The notes: a model not told the origin generated them from the sequence alone. 64,000 nt of DNA from Lachnoanaerobaculum umeaense (GCF_003589745.1 NZ_CP032364.1:1550001-1614000), one strand, 5' to 3'. Numbered from the stretch's first letter, positions 8,094 to 16,720 are shown. A program made the numbers and translations.

Positions 8094-9135
8094 GTGAGTA
8101 CCTTACCTATAAGGAATGGAAACATCTCAGACTACTGTCTCCCCACGCATCTCTTCCTTCTGGGGTGAGTACCTTACCTATAAGGAATGGAAACAAAGCT
8201 TCATTGCTACAATACATAACCCTATAAGGACTAATAGTGAGTACCTTACCTATAAGGAATGGAAACAATTAACAACTTCCGAAACATCAGACTCCTCTGG
8301 GTCAAAAGAGTGAGTACCTTACCTATAAGGAATGGAAACCTAGCCTTCCTGTCCTGAAGCGTCTGCCTTAGAGGAGTGTGAGTACCTTACCTATAAGGAA
8401 TGGAAACTTTTCTGTCAAAGATATCCAACCGACTCTGCGCTTACTGTGAGTACCTTACCTATAAGGAATGGAAACTGTCGCTCCGACTCCTTGGATTTAC
8501 TATTTGCTCATATAGAGTGAGTACCTTACCTATAAGGAATGGAAACAATACGTTGGTTTTTACTACAGTTCCGTCAGGATTGCGTTTTTCAACGTGAGTA
8601 CCTTACCTATAAGGAATGGAAACAAAACTCATCGGACGAAATATCCGATTTTGTATCTCCAACGTGAGTATCTTACCTATAAGGAATGGAAACTTAATCT
8701 TTCCAGATGTCACTCTGACCTTTGCCACATCTTGGTGAGTACCTTACCTATAAGGAATGGAAACGCTTCAACCATTTTAATTACTTCTGAGAATGGTTTA
8801 TCCTGCATATTGTGAGTAGCTTACCTACAAGGAATGGAAACAATCTTAAAACAAACGTATAAAACATTTTTAGCAATCCTAAAACGTGATTACCTTACCT
8901 ATAAGGAATGGAAACTTCATTGTCCTGTCTGTTATATAGCAGCAGGTTAGAACCCAAATAGTGAGTACCTTACCTATAAGGAATTGAAACTTTTTGATTA
9001 AAGTTGTTAACTTCAATCCTTTTCCTATAGTGAGTACCTTACCTATAAGGAAATGGAAACGGGTCTGGATCATTGCCTGGTTTAGTGGGCTTTGTTTGAT
9101 CTGTATTAAGTACCTTACCTACAAGGACTAAAAAA
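8094..9135 (+). CRISPR. CRISPR array, 30-bp repeats, 14 spacers
   Basis: Fifteen repeat copies begin at 8094, 8165, 8237, 8310, 8378, 8446, 8517, 8594, 8664, 8735, 8812, 8886, 8961, 9030 and 9106. The repeat starts GTGAGTACC, contains TTACCTATAAGG and ends AATGGAAAC. Spacers are 38-47 bp, as usual for type III. The first eight copies and the tenth are identical. Copies at 8664, 8812, 8886 and 8961 carry substitutions, the copy at 9030 has one extra A, and the last (9106) is badly degenerate and abuts an IS end. Decay on the right places the leader on the left, and the GAAAC end implies plus-strand crRNA with an 8-nt ATGGAAAC tag. No spacer has an obvious match elsewhere in the window. Confidence 0.97.
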
Positions 9136-9182
9136 GGAGCTGTCGGGAAATACTGAATTTTAATCCCTACAGAACAAAATAG

Positions 9183-9236
9183 AAATATCCTGACAAGTAC
9201 AAGGCATTTTGGCTTTGTGACTTTGTCAGGATATTT
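9183..9236 (-). terminator. Hairpin terminator after the IS1182-type transposase
   Basis: AAATATCCTGACAA (9183-9196) pairs perfectly with TTGTCAGGATATTT (9223-9236). It lies within the element, downstream of the transposase stop at 9309. Confidence 0.6.
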
Positions 9237-9308
9237 TGTTTTTCTATTATGCTGTCTATTTTTGGGCATAAAACCCCCTTGGCTGAAATTTTGCTTTTGC
9301 ATTTTTTA

Positions 9309-11063
9309 CTATGCGGTTTTCTCCTGTGGTTTTCCTTCAAATTTCTTTAGTTTTGCGTAGAGAAAACGATGATATTTGTTTATATTTCTTCCTATCGCAA
9401 AAAGCATAAATTCTTTATATACCTTATCTGAAGAACGATAGTTAAAGCGTCGGAAATCTTCATTCTCTTTAATATCTCCAAAATGACCTTCCGTTTGAAT
9501 AGACCGTGTCTGTCGTTTCAGAATACCTTTTTCACTCTGTATGTTAGCATGTGATTTCTCTCGAAGCTCTTCCCATACTTCATTGATCTTCATCACTTTG
9601 TTCTTATCAACATCTTTATCAGGATTATATTTGTATAAGCATTTAGACTTATGTTCACATCCACTACAGTCTGAACATCCATATACTTCATATGTTTGTG
9701 TATAACCATTCTGTTTTTTCTTTTCTGTGTTGATATGTCTAAGTTCACGGCCGTCATGACAGATATAGACTTGCTCATCTTCAAATACCATTGTCTTCAT
9801 GTTGTAGTATTTACCTATATCTTTACTGTATGCTCTTGTTTTTCGTTTTTCATGATCCTGTAGTTTTATATAACTATCTATCTTATTTTCTTTTAGATAT
9901 AAGAGATTTTTCTCACTACAATAACCGCTGTCTGCCGTCACTTCTTCAAGTACTTCTCCGAATGCTTCCTTATGCTTTTCAAGGACCGGAATTAATGCAT
10001 TATAATCTGTACGATCATTACTTACATAACTATGTACAATAAAATAATTCTCTACCGCTATCTGTACATTGTATGCAGGCTTTAGCTGCCCATTAAGCAT
10101 ATGATCTTCCTTCATTCGCATAAAGGTTGCTTCCAAATCAGTTTTGGAATAGCTGTTTCTATCTTTCCCCATAATCTCAAAACATTCTTTATAGTGCATT
10201 AATCGCTGTCCACAATGTTCAAGTTCTTCATAGAGTTGTTGAAGCTTTGGCTTTCTCTTACCCTTTCCGTTAACAAATACAATACCTTCTCCGTCAGCAA
10301 TAGTCATAAGGTTTTTCTGAAGCTTAAGTATTTCAATAGGCGAGCAGTTATCAATCTCTATAATACGGTTATTAGATAGCTTTTTATGTTTCGTAATCTT
10401 TCTTTTTCTGTTTTTTTCAATAATATCTCTAACTCTATCAATCCCGTCAATCACAAACATTTGTGCATTTCCAAGCTCGTACTTTTCACCAAATCCATTA
10501 TCTTGTAAAAAAGAATTATAGTCTGAATAAAGCTTATCAATAGAATCCAGCAGACCTGCAAGATGATAATTAATACTTCCACGCCATACAAAAGTATAAC
10601 GATTAGCATTAGCTTCTATTTTTGTTCCATCAATAAACAATTCTTTTAATGTTACAAATCCTTCCTTTTGTAATCGTCTCATAAACTGATAGTTTAAGTC
10701 ATCCAAAATATCTGAAGTAAGTTTTTTACTTTTAAATTCATAAAAAGCATCTCTTTTAGGCTTCCTCCCTTGAGTAAGCCAGATAAAAGCAATATCTCTT
10801 TCACATAAATCCACAATACGATCAATAGAGCGTATTCCACGCATATTTGCATAAGTAATAACTGCATACATCATGATCGGGTTGTACCCTGTTCTTCCCT
10901 TGTCCGAACAATTGGCTAATAGTCCGGAAAAATCTAAATCCTCCATAACTTTTTTTAGGGTATAGACTGGATCGTCATCGGGTAAACTCAATTCATAGAA
11001 GCTAAAGTTGATTTTCTGTTGACCTATTTCAAAAAAGTCGTTATAATAATTAACTGTGAGCAT
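9309..11063 (-). CDS. IS1182-family transposase (DDE type)
   Basis: This 584-residue, apparently intact transposase has an N-terminal DUF772-like region (YNPIMMYAVITYANMRGIRS, the region that recruits the DDE core), a first catalytic-type aspartate in LFIDGTKIEANANRYTFVW (about 143-161), a second in VTADSGYCSEKNL (about 373-385), and a late EGHFGDIKENEDFRRF block carrying the presumed glutamate. A cysteine cluster (CSDCSGCEHKSKC) precedes that block, as in this family. No frameshift or stop is present, so the element may still be mobile. It catalyses cut-and-paste movement of the surrounding insertion sequence. Confidence 0.92.
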   Translation of the reverse strand: MLTVNYYNDFFEIGQQKINFSFYELSLPDDDPVYTLKKVMEDLDFSGLLANCSDKGRTGYNPIMMYAVITYANMRGIRSIDRIVDLCERDIAFIWLTQGRKPKRDAFYEFKSKKLTSDILDDLNYQFMRRLQKEGFVTLKELFIDGTKIEANANRYTFVWRGSINYHLAGLLDSIDKLYSDYNSFLQDNGFGEKYELGNAQMFVIDGIDRVRDIIEKNRKRKITKHKKLSNNRIIEIDNCSPIEILKLQKNLMTIADGEGIVFVNGKGKRKPKLQQLYEELEHCGQRLMHYKECFEIMGKDRNSYSKTDLEATFMRMKEDHMLNGQLKPAYNVQIAVENYFIVHSYVSNDRTDYNALIPVLEKHKEAFGEVLEEVTADSGYCSEKNLLYLKENKIDSYIKLQDHEKRKTRAYSKDIGKYYNMKTMVFEDEQVYICHDGRELRHINTEKKKQNGYTQTYEVYGCSDCSGCEHKSKCLYKYNPDKDVDKNKVMKINEVWEELREKSHANIQSEKGILKRQTRSIQTEGHFGDIKENEDFRRFNYRSSDKVYKEFMLFAIGRNINKYHRFLYAKLKKFEGKPQEKTA

Positions 11064-11130
11064 AGTTACATTATAACATGTAACGGAGAAAGATGGTTAT
11101 CGTTAGCCATCTTTTTTTATGTAAAAACTT

Positions 11131-11165
11131 AGGGAGGTGTGACTCGTTTTGAGTCACACCTCCCT
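11131..11165. terminator. Perfect 15-bp hairpin at the right end of the IS
   Basis: AGGGAGGTGTGACTC (11131-11145) and its exact complement (11151-11165) have a GTTTT loop. A second, weaker hairpin with a T-run lies at 11091-11118. Such subterminal hairpins commonly shield a transposase from read-through transcription. Confidence 0.6.
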
Positions 11166-11250
11166 CTTTTATGGATGCCATTTCCCGACAGCCCCTTTTT
11201 CGTTTTCTATATTCTATTTTCTTTTGTAAACTCCATACCTCTTACTTTGC

Positions 11251-12813
11251 CTATTTCTTAGCTTTTTTCAACTCGGAAATATAATTTAGTATAAATCTTT
11301 TTAATTTCGGGAGGCTTATTCTATACTCTAAATTTCCATGGTTAAATGAACTACGGATTATTTTTAAAATACGGTGGCTTTGCAATAGAGGCAATACTTT
11401 ATTGCGGAAGTCCTCTAATTTCACATTTCCATAATTATCATTGTAGATCCATCTACTTTTTGCTTCCAGGTCCTCTCCCTTTGCGGCACTTTCAGGATGA
11501 TAATATCTCAAAGTAGTACTTCTTGGCCTTGCCCAAGTCACCTCATATTCTCCGGTGTTCTCTAACAAATGGTATGCAAAAAAGTTCATCTCTTTATTTG
11601 TCTTTTGCTGATTGAAACGGAACCTGCTTATATATCTGTTAAAAGCCATATTTTCGTCTTCATCAAATCTTTTTAGTTGTTCCTTATCAAAATACAAAAG
11701 TTTCTTATCCCAATAATAATACGGTAGCATTGATTCTACAAATGTTAATGCTTGTTGAATCAATCCATGTTCAACACACCAAATGATAAGGTCTAAAATA
11801 TTTGGATTTGTCAATAAACTTCCATATTCATCTTTTATCTTTTGTTCTAATATTCCAAATGGAGTATTTTTTAGATTGCTCTCACTACTTTTCTCAAATT
11901 CATTTCCAAGTTCCTTCAAACCCTCCATAAACGCCCTAGGATCTGACATTTGTACTCCATAAGAAATCTTTTGCATATCTTTTACAATTTGCTTTGCAAT
12001 TTTTTGTACACTTGGATCAGCTCCTGTCAGGTATGAAAAATCACTTTTTATATCAACATATTCTGACAATATATCTGCATTCCCAAAATGCAAAAATTCA
12101 TTAATGCCTGAAAAGAAATTAAACACATTAAATTTTTCACTCTGATTTTCTATTCTTGCTGATGCCATATTTATTCCACTTATAAGTTTTGGCCTGATAG
12201 CTTCTCCTACATATAGCAGAGAATTAACTGCACTCATAGAAAATACTATATCTCTTAGCCCACCATGAGTATCTATATACAGTTTAAACGTTTTTTTCTC
12301 TTGTAACTTCTTATAATGAATGTACTCTACCGCCCTTGAAATAGCTCCAATTTCATCTTCAGGGAAGAAACTCTCTTCTTCCTTATTTGCAGGCATCAAA
12401 GGAATCGAAGGATCTATATCATCCGCTTCCTGCAATCTATGTTCATTTGGAAGTTTATTCTTATACAATTTTATTATCTTATAATTTATCTTATGTTTTC
12501 CCTTTTCCGGTGATCTCTCAATTCTTTCTTTCAAATAAGATACAGCACTATAAATATTTCCCTTTTTATAAGTACCGTTTCTCTCATCCATCTCCAAAGT
12601 TTTCCTACTGCAAAGCATTACAATATCTACTTCTTCGTCAGAAGGCATTATTTCCAAAAAATATCTAACTACACTTTCTCCTTGAGATCTGCAATCATTA
12701 ATAATGACATCTTTTCCATCATTTCCAATGCCACGAAAATAGTCTCCTTTATCCATGCCGGGATTATTTCTTCCATTAAATGCACCGACCGCCATAAGTA
12801 TCATAGCAGACAT
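11251..12813 (-). CDS. CARF-HEPN ribonuclease, Csx1/TM1812-type (cyclic oligoadenylate effector)
   Basis: This 520-residue protein has an N-terminal Rossmann-like CARF domain (ILMAVGAFNGRNN at the start). The TM1812-family signature YIDTHGGLRDIVFSMSAVNSLLY lies near residues 180-202. A helical linker leads to a C-terminal HEPN domain with the R-x4-H ribonuclease motif in IIRSSFNHG (about 492-500). In type III immunity such proteins bind cyclic oligoadenylate made by Cas10 and degrade RNA. The start at 12813 follows AAGGAGGA. Although separated from the cas operon by the array and an IS, its promoter is a near copy of the cas-operon promoter. The specific subfamily name (Csx1 or Csx2) is not certain. 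Confidence 0.88.
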   Translation of the reverse strand: MSAMILMAVGAFNGRNNPGMDKGDYFRGIGNDGKDVIINDCRSQGESVVRYFLEIMPSDEEVDIVMLCSRKTLEMDERNGTYKKGNIYSAVSYLKERIERSPEKGKHKINYKIIKLYKNKLPNEHRLQEADDIDPSIPLMPANKEEESFFPEDEIGAISRAVEYIHYKKLQEKKTFKLYIDTHGGLRDIVFSMSAVNSLLYVGEAIRPKLISGINMASARIENQSEKFNVFNFFSGINEFLHFGNADILSEYVDIKSDFSYLTGADPSVQKIAKQIVKDMQKISYGVQMSDPRAFMEGLKELGNEFEKSSESNLKNTPFGILEQKIKDEYGSLLTNPNILDLIIWCVEHGLIQQALTFVESMLPYYYWDKKLLYFDKEQLKRFDEDENMAFNRYISRFRFNQQKTNKEMNFFAYHLLENTGEYEVTWARPRSTTLRYYHPESAAKGEDLEAKSRWIYNDNYGNVKLEDFRNKVLPLLQSHRILKIIRSSFNHGNLEYRISLPKLKRFILNYISELKKAKK

Positions 12814-12975
12814 AATACATTCCTCCTTATCTCAACATCTAAGATTTCCATACACCTGTATATTTTGTCCAATCCTGTTCTCAACATACTTTATCTCATA
12901 TAGATAGATGAAACCCACAGTCCGATTAAACTTGTATTTTATAATTTATATACATTTGTATTGATTTTTATCTTA

Positions 12976-13010
12976 CTAATAGTATAAAGCAATTCAATAT
13001 TATTTCAATA
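12976..13010 (-). promoter_or_regulatory. Promoter of the CARF-HEPN gene, copy of the cas-operon box
   Basis: TTGAAA and TATACT (12981-12986) are 16 bp apart on the minus strand, inside a 35-bp block that differs at only six positions from 7452-7486. It lies about 168 bp upstream of the start codon. The rest of 12821-13127 is AT-rich and shows no gene. Confidence 0.68.
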
Positions 13011-13127
13011 TCAATGCTTTTATTATTAAAATCTATATACATTATCACATATAAAATCTTCTACCTACTATCATTACACTACATTTATGCAACCGGTAAG
13101 AATGTATAATCACTATCTTTCTACAAT

Positions 13128-13178
13128 AAAAAATGCGCTACCGGCCAGGACTAATCCCTTGCGATAACGCATTTTTTT
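13128..13178. terminator. Rho-independent terminator (bidirectional)
   Basis: AAAAAATGCG (13128-13137) pairs with CGCATTTTTT (13168-13177). It ends the small gene at 13177-13581. Confidence 0.7.
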
Positions 13179-13581
13179 ACCTTACTAGTCTTATTGTTTC
13201 AGTTTTGTATAAATCACTCCAATTTTCATCCACTATCCATAACTTAAACTCTATATTATTTTGTGGCTCACTACCTATTAGCCACGCTTGGTTCATAGAC
13301 TTATGTCCTTGCATTGTAGCCGGTAAACCACTTAAAAACTGTACCATAACATCATCCACTGATGAATCCATTGGTATTACTGTAATCTCACCATCTGTCT
13401 TATTCTCAAGCTTTACATCAAGTGTAACATACCCAAATGAATCACCTATACCTAAGAATGTCGCCCTTAAATACTCATTATCACATATTACATATTCATC
13501 AACCTCAGCTTCAGTTTCTTGTCTTATTGGAATAGATAAAATTATTTTATATATAACATAATCAAGAAAATCACTCTTCAT
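13177..13581 (-). CDS. Small uncharacterised protein with Ig-like/DUF4352-like pattern
   Basis: This 134-residue protein has a start at 13581 with a modest AAAGGATAG site. The middle part (YVTLDVKLENKTDGEITV, then a serine/valine stretch and a G-H-K-S turn) looks like the beta-sandwich domain seen at the C-terminus of many Firmicute lipoproteins, where the LENKTD strand is typical. There is no signal peptide or lipobox, so it may be a cytoplasmic remnant of a once-secreted protein or a free-standing domain. It stands alone between the CARF-HEPN gene and the thiamine operon, with its own terminator. I do not recognise a function. Confidence 0.55.
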   Translation of the reverse strand: MKSDFLDYVIYKIILSIPIRQETEAEVDEYVICDNEYLRATFLGIGDSFGYVTLDVKLENKTDGEITVIPMDSSVDDVMVQFLSGLPATMQGHKSMNQAWLIGSEPQNNIEFKLWIVDENWSDLYKTETIRLVR

Positions 13582-13680
13582 ATAAATGACCCTATCCTTT
13601 TGTATACTGTATTTTTACCATATAAAGTCCAATATTTCAAGCTAAGACATAAATATTATATTATTATTATACAAATATCA

Positions 13681-13714
13681 AAAAAGAACTTGGCATTCTC
13701 TACCAAGTTCTTTT
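13681..13714 (-). terminator. Terminator of the thiamine-precursor ABC operon
   Basis: AAAAGAACTTGG and CCAAGTTCTTTT form a 12-bp stem with a 9-nt loop just downstream of the ATPase stop. Confidence 0.75.
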
Positions 13715-13723
13715 GCTACTGTT

Positions 13724-14518
13724 TTAGCTTTTTATAAGCACATTACTGCTCTCAAGGCAACTCAATACCTCTTTTTTATAGTCAAGAAATTCCTTGCTCA
13801 GTTTAAATGAATTGTCTCTGCTCTTTCCCTCTATTTTCAGCTCTGATTTTATGGTACCGTCTCCAAGTATATATATTCTATCTGATAAAAGCACTGCCTC
13901 ATCCACATCATGTGTTATAAATATAGTTGAAATATTGTATTTATTTCTCATATTCATATACCACTCATGCATTTCATCCTTTGTGATAGCATCCAAAGCG
14001 GAAAATGGTTCATCTAACAAAGATACATCCTTTGAAAAAAGATATGTTCTGATAAGTGCAATCCTTTGTCTCATACCACCGGACAGCTCTTTTGGATATT
14101 TTGAGGCATAGGCATCCAGTTTAAATTCTCTCAACATCTCATTTGCCTTTTTTATAGCATCTGTCTTCTTCTCTTTTTTTATCAAAAGAGGCAATGACAC
14201 ATTTTCTTCAATAGTCATATATGGCAAAAGCAAGTCTTTTTGAAACGAATAACTTATAAGCCCTGTTTTTCCTGTAATATCCTTACCTCTGTATATTACC
14301 TGCCCATTATTTGGCTTTAGCAATCCTGATATTATATTAAACAATGTGCTCTTTCCACTGCCACTTACTCCAAGGAGTGAGATCAATTCATTCTCCCTCA
14401 GTGTCAAATTTATATTTGAGATGATATTTCTTTCATCATATCCAAAGCTTACATTTGACACTTCCAATATATTTTCACTATTTTGTGATAAATTCATTAT
14501 CAAGTCCTGCTCCCTCAT
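13724..14518 (-). CDS. ABC transporter ATP-binding protein, thiamine precursor (ThiZ-like)
   Basis: This ATPase of the nitrate/taurine/HMP importer class has Walker A GVSGSGKST (about 49-57), a Q-loop near SFQKDLLLPYM, the signature LSGGMRQR and Walker B VSLLDEPFSALD, followed by the H-loop FITHDVDEA. It powers import through the permease encoded two genes upstream in the operon. The frame can start at 14518 (264 residues, GGAAAG upstream) or 14497 (257 residues, AGG upstream); both overlap the end of the substrate-binding gene. Substrate assignment comes from the TPP riboswitch at the head of the operon. Confidence 0.85.
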   Translation of the reverse strand: MREQDLIMNLSQNSENILEVSNVSFGYDERNIISNINLTLRENELISLLGVSGSGKSTLFNIISGLLKPNNGQVIYRGKDITGKTGLISYSFQKDLLLPYMTIEENVSLPLLIKKEKKTDAIKKANEMLREFKLDAYASKYPKELSGGMRQRIALIRTYLFSKDVSLLDEPFSALDAITKDEMHEWYMNMRNKYNISTIFITHDVDEAVLLSDRIYILGDGTIKSELKIEGKSRDNSFKLSKEFLDYKKEVLSCLESSNVLIKS

Positions 14519-15482
14519 CTATAGGGCTTTCCAATAGATTATTCTCATTTAACCATCTATAAAAATCTCCCCATCTTGTCGCATCTATATAGCCCCATGG
14601 TATATCATTATCTATATAGCAAGTAGATAAATACTCCTGTGATGCCATTGCAAGTTCCTTATCTATTTCAGGTGCATACTTTAAAAGTATTTCAGCCGAT
14701 TCCTTAGGATTACCTGCGGCATACTCATATCCTTTTTTTGTTGCCTCAATAAAGCTCTTTACAGTTTCCTTGTCATTCTTTATCATATCATCATTTGTAA
14801 ATAAAACCGGAGTATAGTAATCAAATGTAGGATTGATATCTTTGAATGCAAAATAATCAAACCCAAAACCCTTGACATTGGCTGCAATACCTGCCCAACC
14901 ATAGTATACCCATATTGCATCTACCTGGTTACTGCTAAGGGCTGAAACTTCATCTGTAACAGTTGACGGTATCAGGTTTACCTTGCCGAAATCTCCTCCG
15001 TCTTTTTCTACTACATTCTTTAATATAGCCTTTTCTATAGGCATATCCCAAGTGGCATAATTTTTTCCTTCAAGTCCCTTTGGAGATGTAATACCATCAC
15101 CTCTTCTAGACATTATTCCTGAAGTATTATGCTGTGTTATTGCAGCAACAGCCTTTATAGGCAATGGATTGTCACCTGATAGCGCTCCTGCCATAGTATC
15201 TTGAAAGGATATACCAAAATTTGCCTTGCCGCTTGCAACCAATACCTCTGCACCATCCTCAGGTGGCTGTACTATTTCGAGTTCTATACCTGCATCTTTA
15301 TAATATCCTTTTTCTAATGCTACATAAAATCCTGTATGATTTGTATTAGGTGTCCAATCCAGAACCAATGTAAGCTTCTTACTATCTGTATTTGCAGGCT
15401 TTTTAGCTCCACATGCTGTACTTGCCAAAACTAGTGCACCTAAACCAACTACTGCCAAAATTTTTCTAATTGTTTTTCTCAC
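14478..15482 (-). CDS. thiY: ABC transporter substrate-binding lipoprotein, HMP/thiamine precursor (ThiY-like)
   Basis: This 334-residue lipoprotein has a signal with the lipobox LASTAC (Cys about 24), followed by the NMT1/THI5-like fold: LTLVLDWTPNTNHTGFYVALEKGYYKDAG near 38-66, a canonical hydroxymethylpyrimidine-binding start. It captures a pyrimidine thiamine precursor outside the cell and hands it to the permease. It overlaps the permease gene by 17 nt and the ATPase gene by 20-41 nt, depending on which ATPase start is used, so the three are co-translated. The TPP riboswitch upstream supports the ligand class; the exact ligand (HMP or formylaminopyrimidine) cannot be read from sequence. 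Confidence 0.9.
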   Translation of the reverse strand: MRKTIRKILAVVGLGALVLASTACGAKKPANTDSKKLTLVLDWTPNTNHTGFYVALEKGYYKDAGIELEIVQPPEDGAEVLVASGKANFGISFQDTMAGALSGDNPLPIKAVAAITQHNTSGIMSRRGDGITSPKGLEGKNYATWDMPIEKAILKNVVEKDGGDFGKVNLIPSTVTDEVSALSSNQVDAIWVYYGWAGIAANVKGFGFDYFAFKDINPTFDYYTPVLFTNDDMIKNDKETVKSFIEATKKGYEYAAGNPKESAEILLKYAPEIDKELAMASQEYLSTCYIDNDIPWGYIDATRWGDFYRWLNENNLLESPIDEGAGLDNEFITK

Positions 15483-16230
15483 GTCTTTCCTCCCATGGCA
15501 TGGATACCTTTTGTAATAGATCCACTGCCCTTAATAATAATAAACTTAGTATTGAAATAATGATTATCACTGCAAACATCTTATCAAAGGCATATGCCTT
15601 TCTTACTCTGGTCATATATACTCCCAGACCTCTAAAACCTCCAAGCCACTCTGATATAACTCCTCCTACAACTGAGTATGAAGCTGAAATTTTTAATGCT
15701 GCAAAAAATTTACCCATTGATGATGGCAATTTGATATATCTATATATATCAAACTCACTTGCCCCCATAGACTTAAGCAGATTTATTTCATCTCTATCTG
15801 TACTTTTGAAACTTTCCAGTACACCTATCGTAATAGGAAAAAATGTTACCAGCACTATCAATATAACCTTTGGTAAAAGATCATATCCGAACCATAATAC
15901 CAATAGTGGTGCAATAGCAATAGTTGGTATTGTCTGGCTGATGATGATGATAGGATAAAATGTTTTATAGACTCTTGCAAATCTATCCATTACTAAAGCA
16001 AACAAAAGCCCCAATACCACTCCTGCAAATAAACCTATTATACTCTCTGACAATGTATACAAAAGATGATACATCAATAAAGGAAAATCTCCTATCACTG
16101 CCTTTGCTATTTGAAGAGGCGATGGCATCAGATATACCGGAATTATTTGTAATGTACAAAATATCTGCCAAAGTAATAAAAATACAATACCAAAGGTAAT
16201 TGGGTATATATTATCTCTTTTATTTCTCAT
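15466..16230 (-). CDS. thiX: ABC transporter permease, thiamine precursor (ThiX-like)
   Basis: This 254-residue integral membrane protein has about six hydrophobic segments (first at residues 9-30) and the coupling-helix signature of binding-protein-dependent permeases, here LLKSMGASEFDIYRYIKLPSSM near 148-169. The C-terminal hydrophobic run MFAVIIIISILSLLLLRAV completes the family topology. It is the membrane channel for the ThiXYZ-type importer. It overlaps the upstream thiamine-binding gene by 11 nt and the downstream thiY by 17 nt. Confidence 0.9.
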   Translation of the reverse strand: MRNKRDNIYPITFGIVFLLLWQIFCTLQIIPVYLMPSPLQIAKAVIGDFPLLMYHLLYTLSESIIGLFAGVVLGLLFALVMDRFARVYKTFYPIIIISQTIPTIAIAPLLVLWFGYDLLPKVILIVLVTFFPITIGVLESFKSTDRDEINLLKSMGASEFDIYRYIKLPSSMGKFFAALKISASYSVVGGVISEWLGGFRGLGVYMTRVRKAYAFDKMFAVIIIISILSLLLLRAVDLLQKVSMPWEERREKNN

Positions 16231-16525
16231 CTAAATGGTGTTTTGTTACCTTTCTATCTATAGTAAGTAAATCTCCATCCGGTCTGAAGCTTACTTTGAT
16301 ATATGCCATCACTCCCGGAGCACCTGCTCTTATCGCTACATGCTGACATTCCTTTATAATATCCATTAACTCATCATAATCCCCCTCTATTGTAGTTTCA
16401 AATGGTCCAACATAATATTTTAAGCCTGTGCTCTTTATATATGCTATTACCTCATCAACTATTCTTACAATTTCCTCATTATCATAAACTTCCGGTAATG
16501 TTTGTATAGCTACACTTGCATTCAT
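16220..16525 (-). CDS. Thiamine-binding protein, MTH1187/YkoF-like (UPF0045)
   Basis: This 101-residue single-domain protein of the Thiamine_BP family begins MNASVAIQTLPEV and includes YVGPFETTIEGDYDELMDII and a VSFRPDG C-terminal strand. These small ferredoxin-like proteins bind thiamine or its pyrimidine moiety and often accompany TPP-regulated importers. Start 16525 is preferred because GGAGG lies 5 nt before it; an in-frame ATG at 16537 would place that site inside the gene. It is the first gene behind the TPP riboswitch. Confidence 0.85.
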   Translation of the reverse strand: MNASVAIQTLPEVYDNEEIVRIVDEVIAYIKSTGLKYYVGPFETTIEGDYDELMDIIKECQHVAIRAGAPGVMAYIKVSFRPDGDLLTIDRKVTKHHLDEK

Positions 16526-16534
16526 CTCTACCTC

Positions 16535-16568
16535 CAAAAAAACAGACTGCTATACGGCAGTCTGTTTT
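16535..16568 (-). terminator. Riboswitch expression-platform terminator
   Basis: AAAACAGACTGC and GCAGTCTGTTTT form a 12-bp stem with a 6-nt loop and a U-run, between the TPP aptamer and the GGAGG of the first gene. Thiamine pyrophosphate binding would favour this hairpin and stop transcription. Confidence 0.85.
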
Positions 16569-16646
16569 CTTACCTACGCTAGCATTACCTAGATCAGGTT
16601 ATGGGTTAAGGTAAACACCTCTCTCAGCCGTATAAGCACCCCTTAC
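16569..16646 (-). promoter_or_regulatory. TPP riboswitch (THI element)
   Basis: Read on the minus strand, the region contains GGGGTGC, the invariant CTGAGAG, then ACCTGATCTAGGTAATGCTAGCGTAGG. These are the conserved thi-box elements of the TPP aptamer in correct order and spacing. It precedes the terminator and the thiamine-precursor uptake operon, so high TPP should switch the operon off. Confidence 0.95.
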
Positions 16647-16700
16647 ATATTTACTTTGATTATAATACTAATAAATTTTTTTTCAATCAAAATTTTTTAG

Positions 16701-16720
16701 AAAAATACAAAAATTTTTGT
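16701..16720 (+). repeat. 20-bp target-site duplication, left copy
   Basis: Identical 20-bp sequence to 18304-18323 (AAAAATACAAAAATTTTTGT), flanking the IS1202/ISNCY-type element. Confidence 0.8.

Larger units (their letters stand above)
9131..11200 (-). mobile_element. IS1182-family-type insertion sequence
   Basis: Terminal inverted repeats of 21 bp, AAAAAGGAGCTGTCGGGAAAT-like, lie at 9131-9151 and 11180-11200 with one mismatch (A/G at the eighth base). They enclose one intact minus-strand transposase gene. Both ends carry strong hairpins (9183-9236 and 11131-11165) that would block transcription into and out of the element. No direct target duplication is visible next to the repeats, and the flanks read as A-run/T-run. 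It lies immediately after the last degenerate CRISPR repeat. Confidence 0.88.

Noticed and set aside
8124-9105. Self-targeting spacers
   Set aside because: Reading the 14 spacers against the rest of the window showed no evident match; a whole-genome search was not possible.
8012-9302. Several short open frames across the CRISPR array, with recurring peptide EYLTYKEWK or STLPIRNGN
   Set aside because: These are translations of the CRISPR repeat in different frames; they have no ribosome binding sites and are not genes.
9131-11200. Target-site duplication for the IS1182-type element
   Set aside because: The flanking A-run and T-run are inverted, not direct, and are better read as part of the terminal inverted repeats.
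16690-16706. Second CodY-like box upstream of the TPP riboswitch
   Set aside because: Only about 12 of 15 matches in an A/T-run and the central C is missing, so it is not distinguishable from background.
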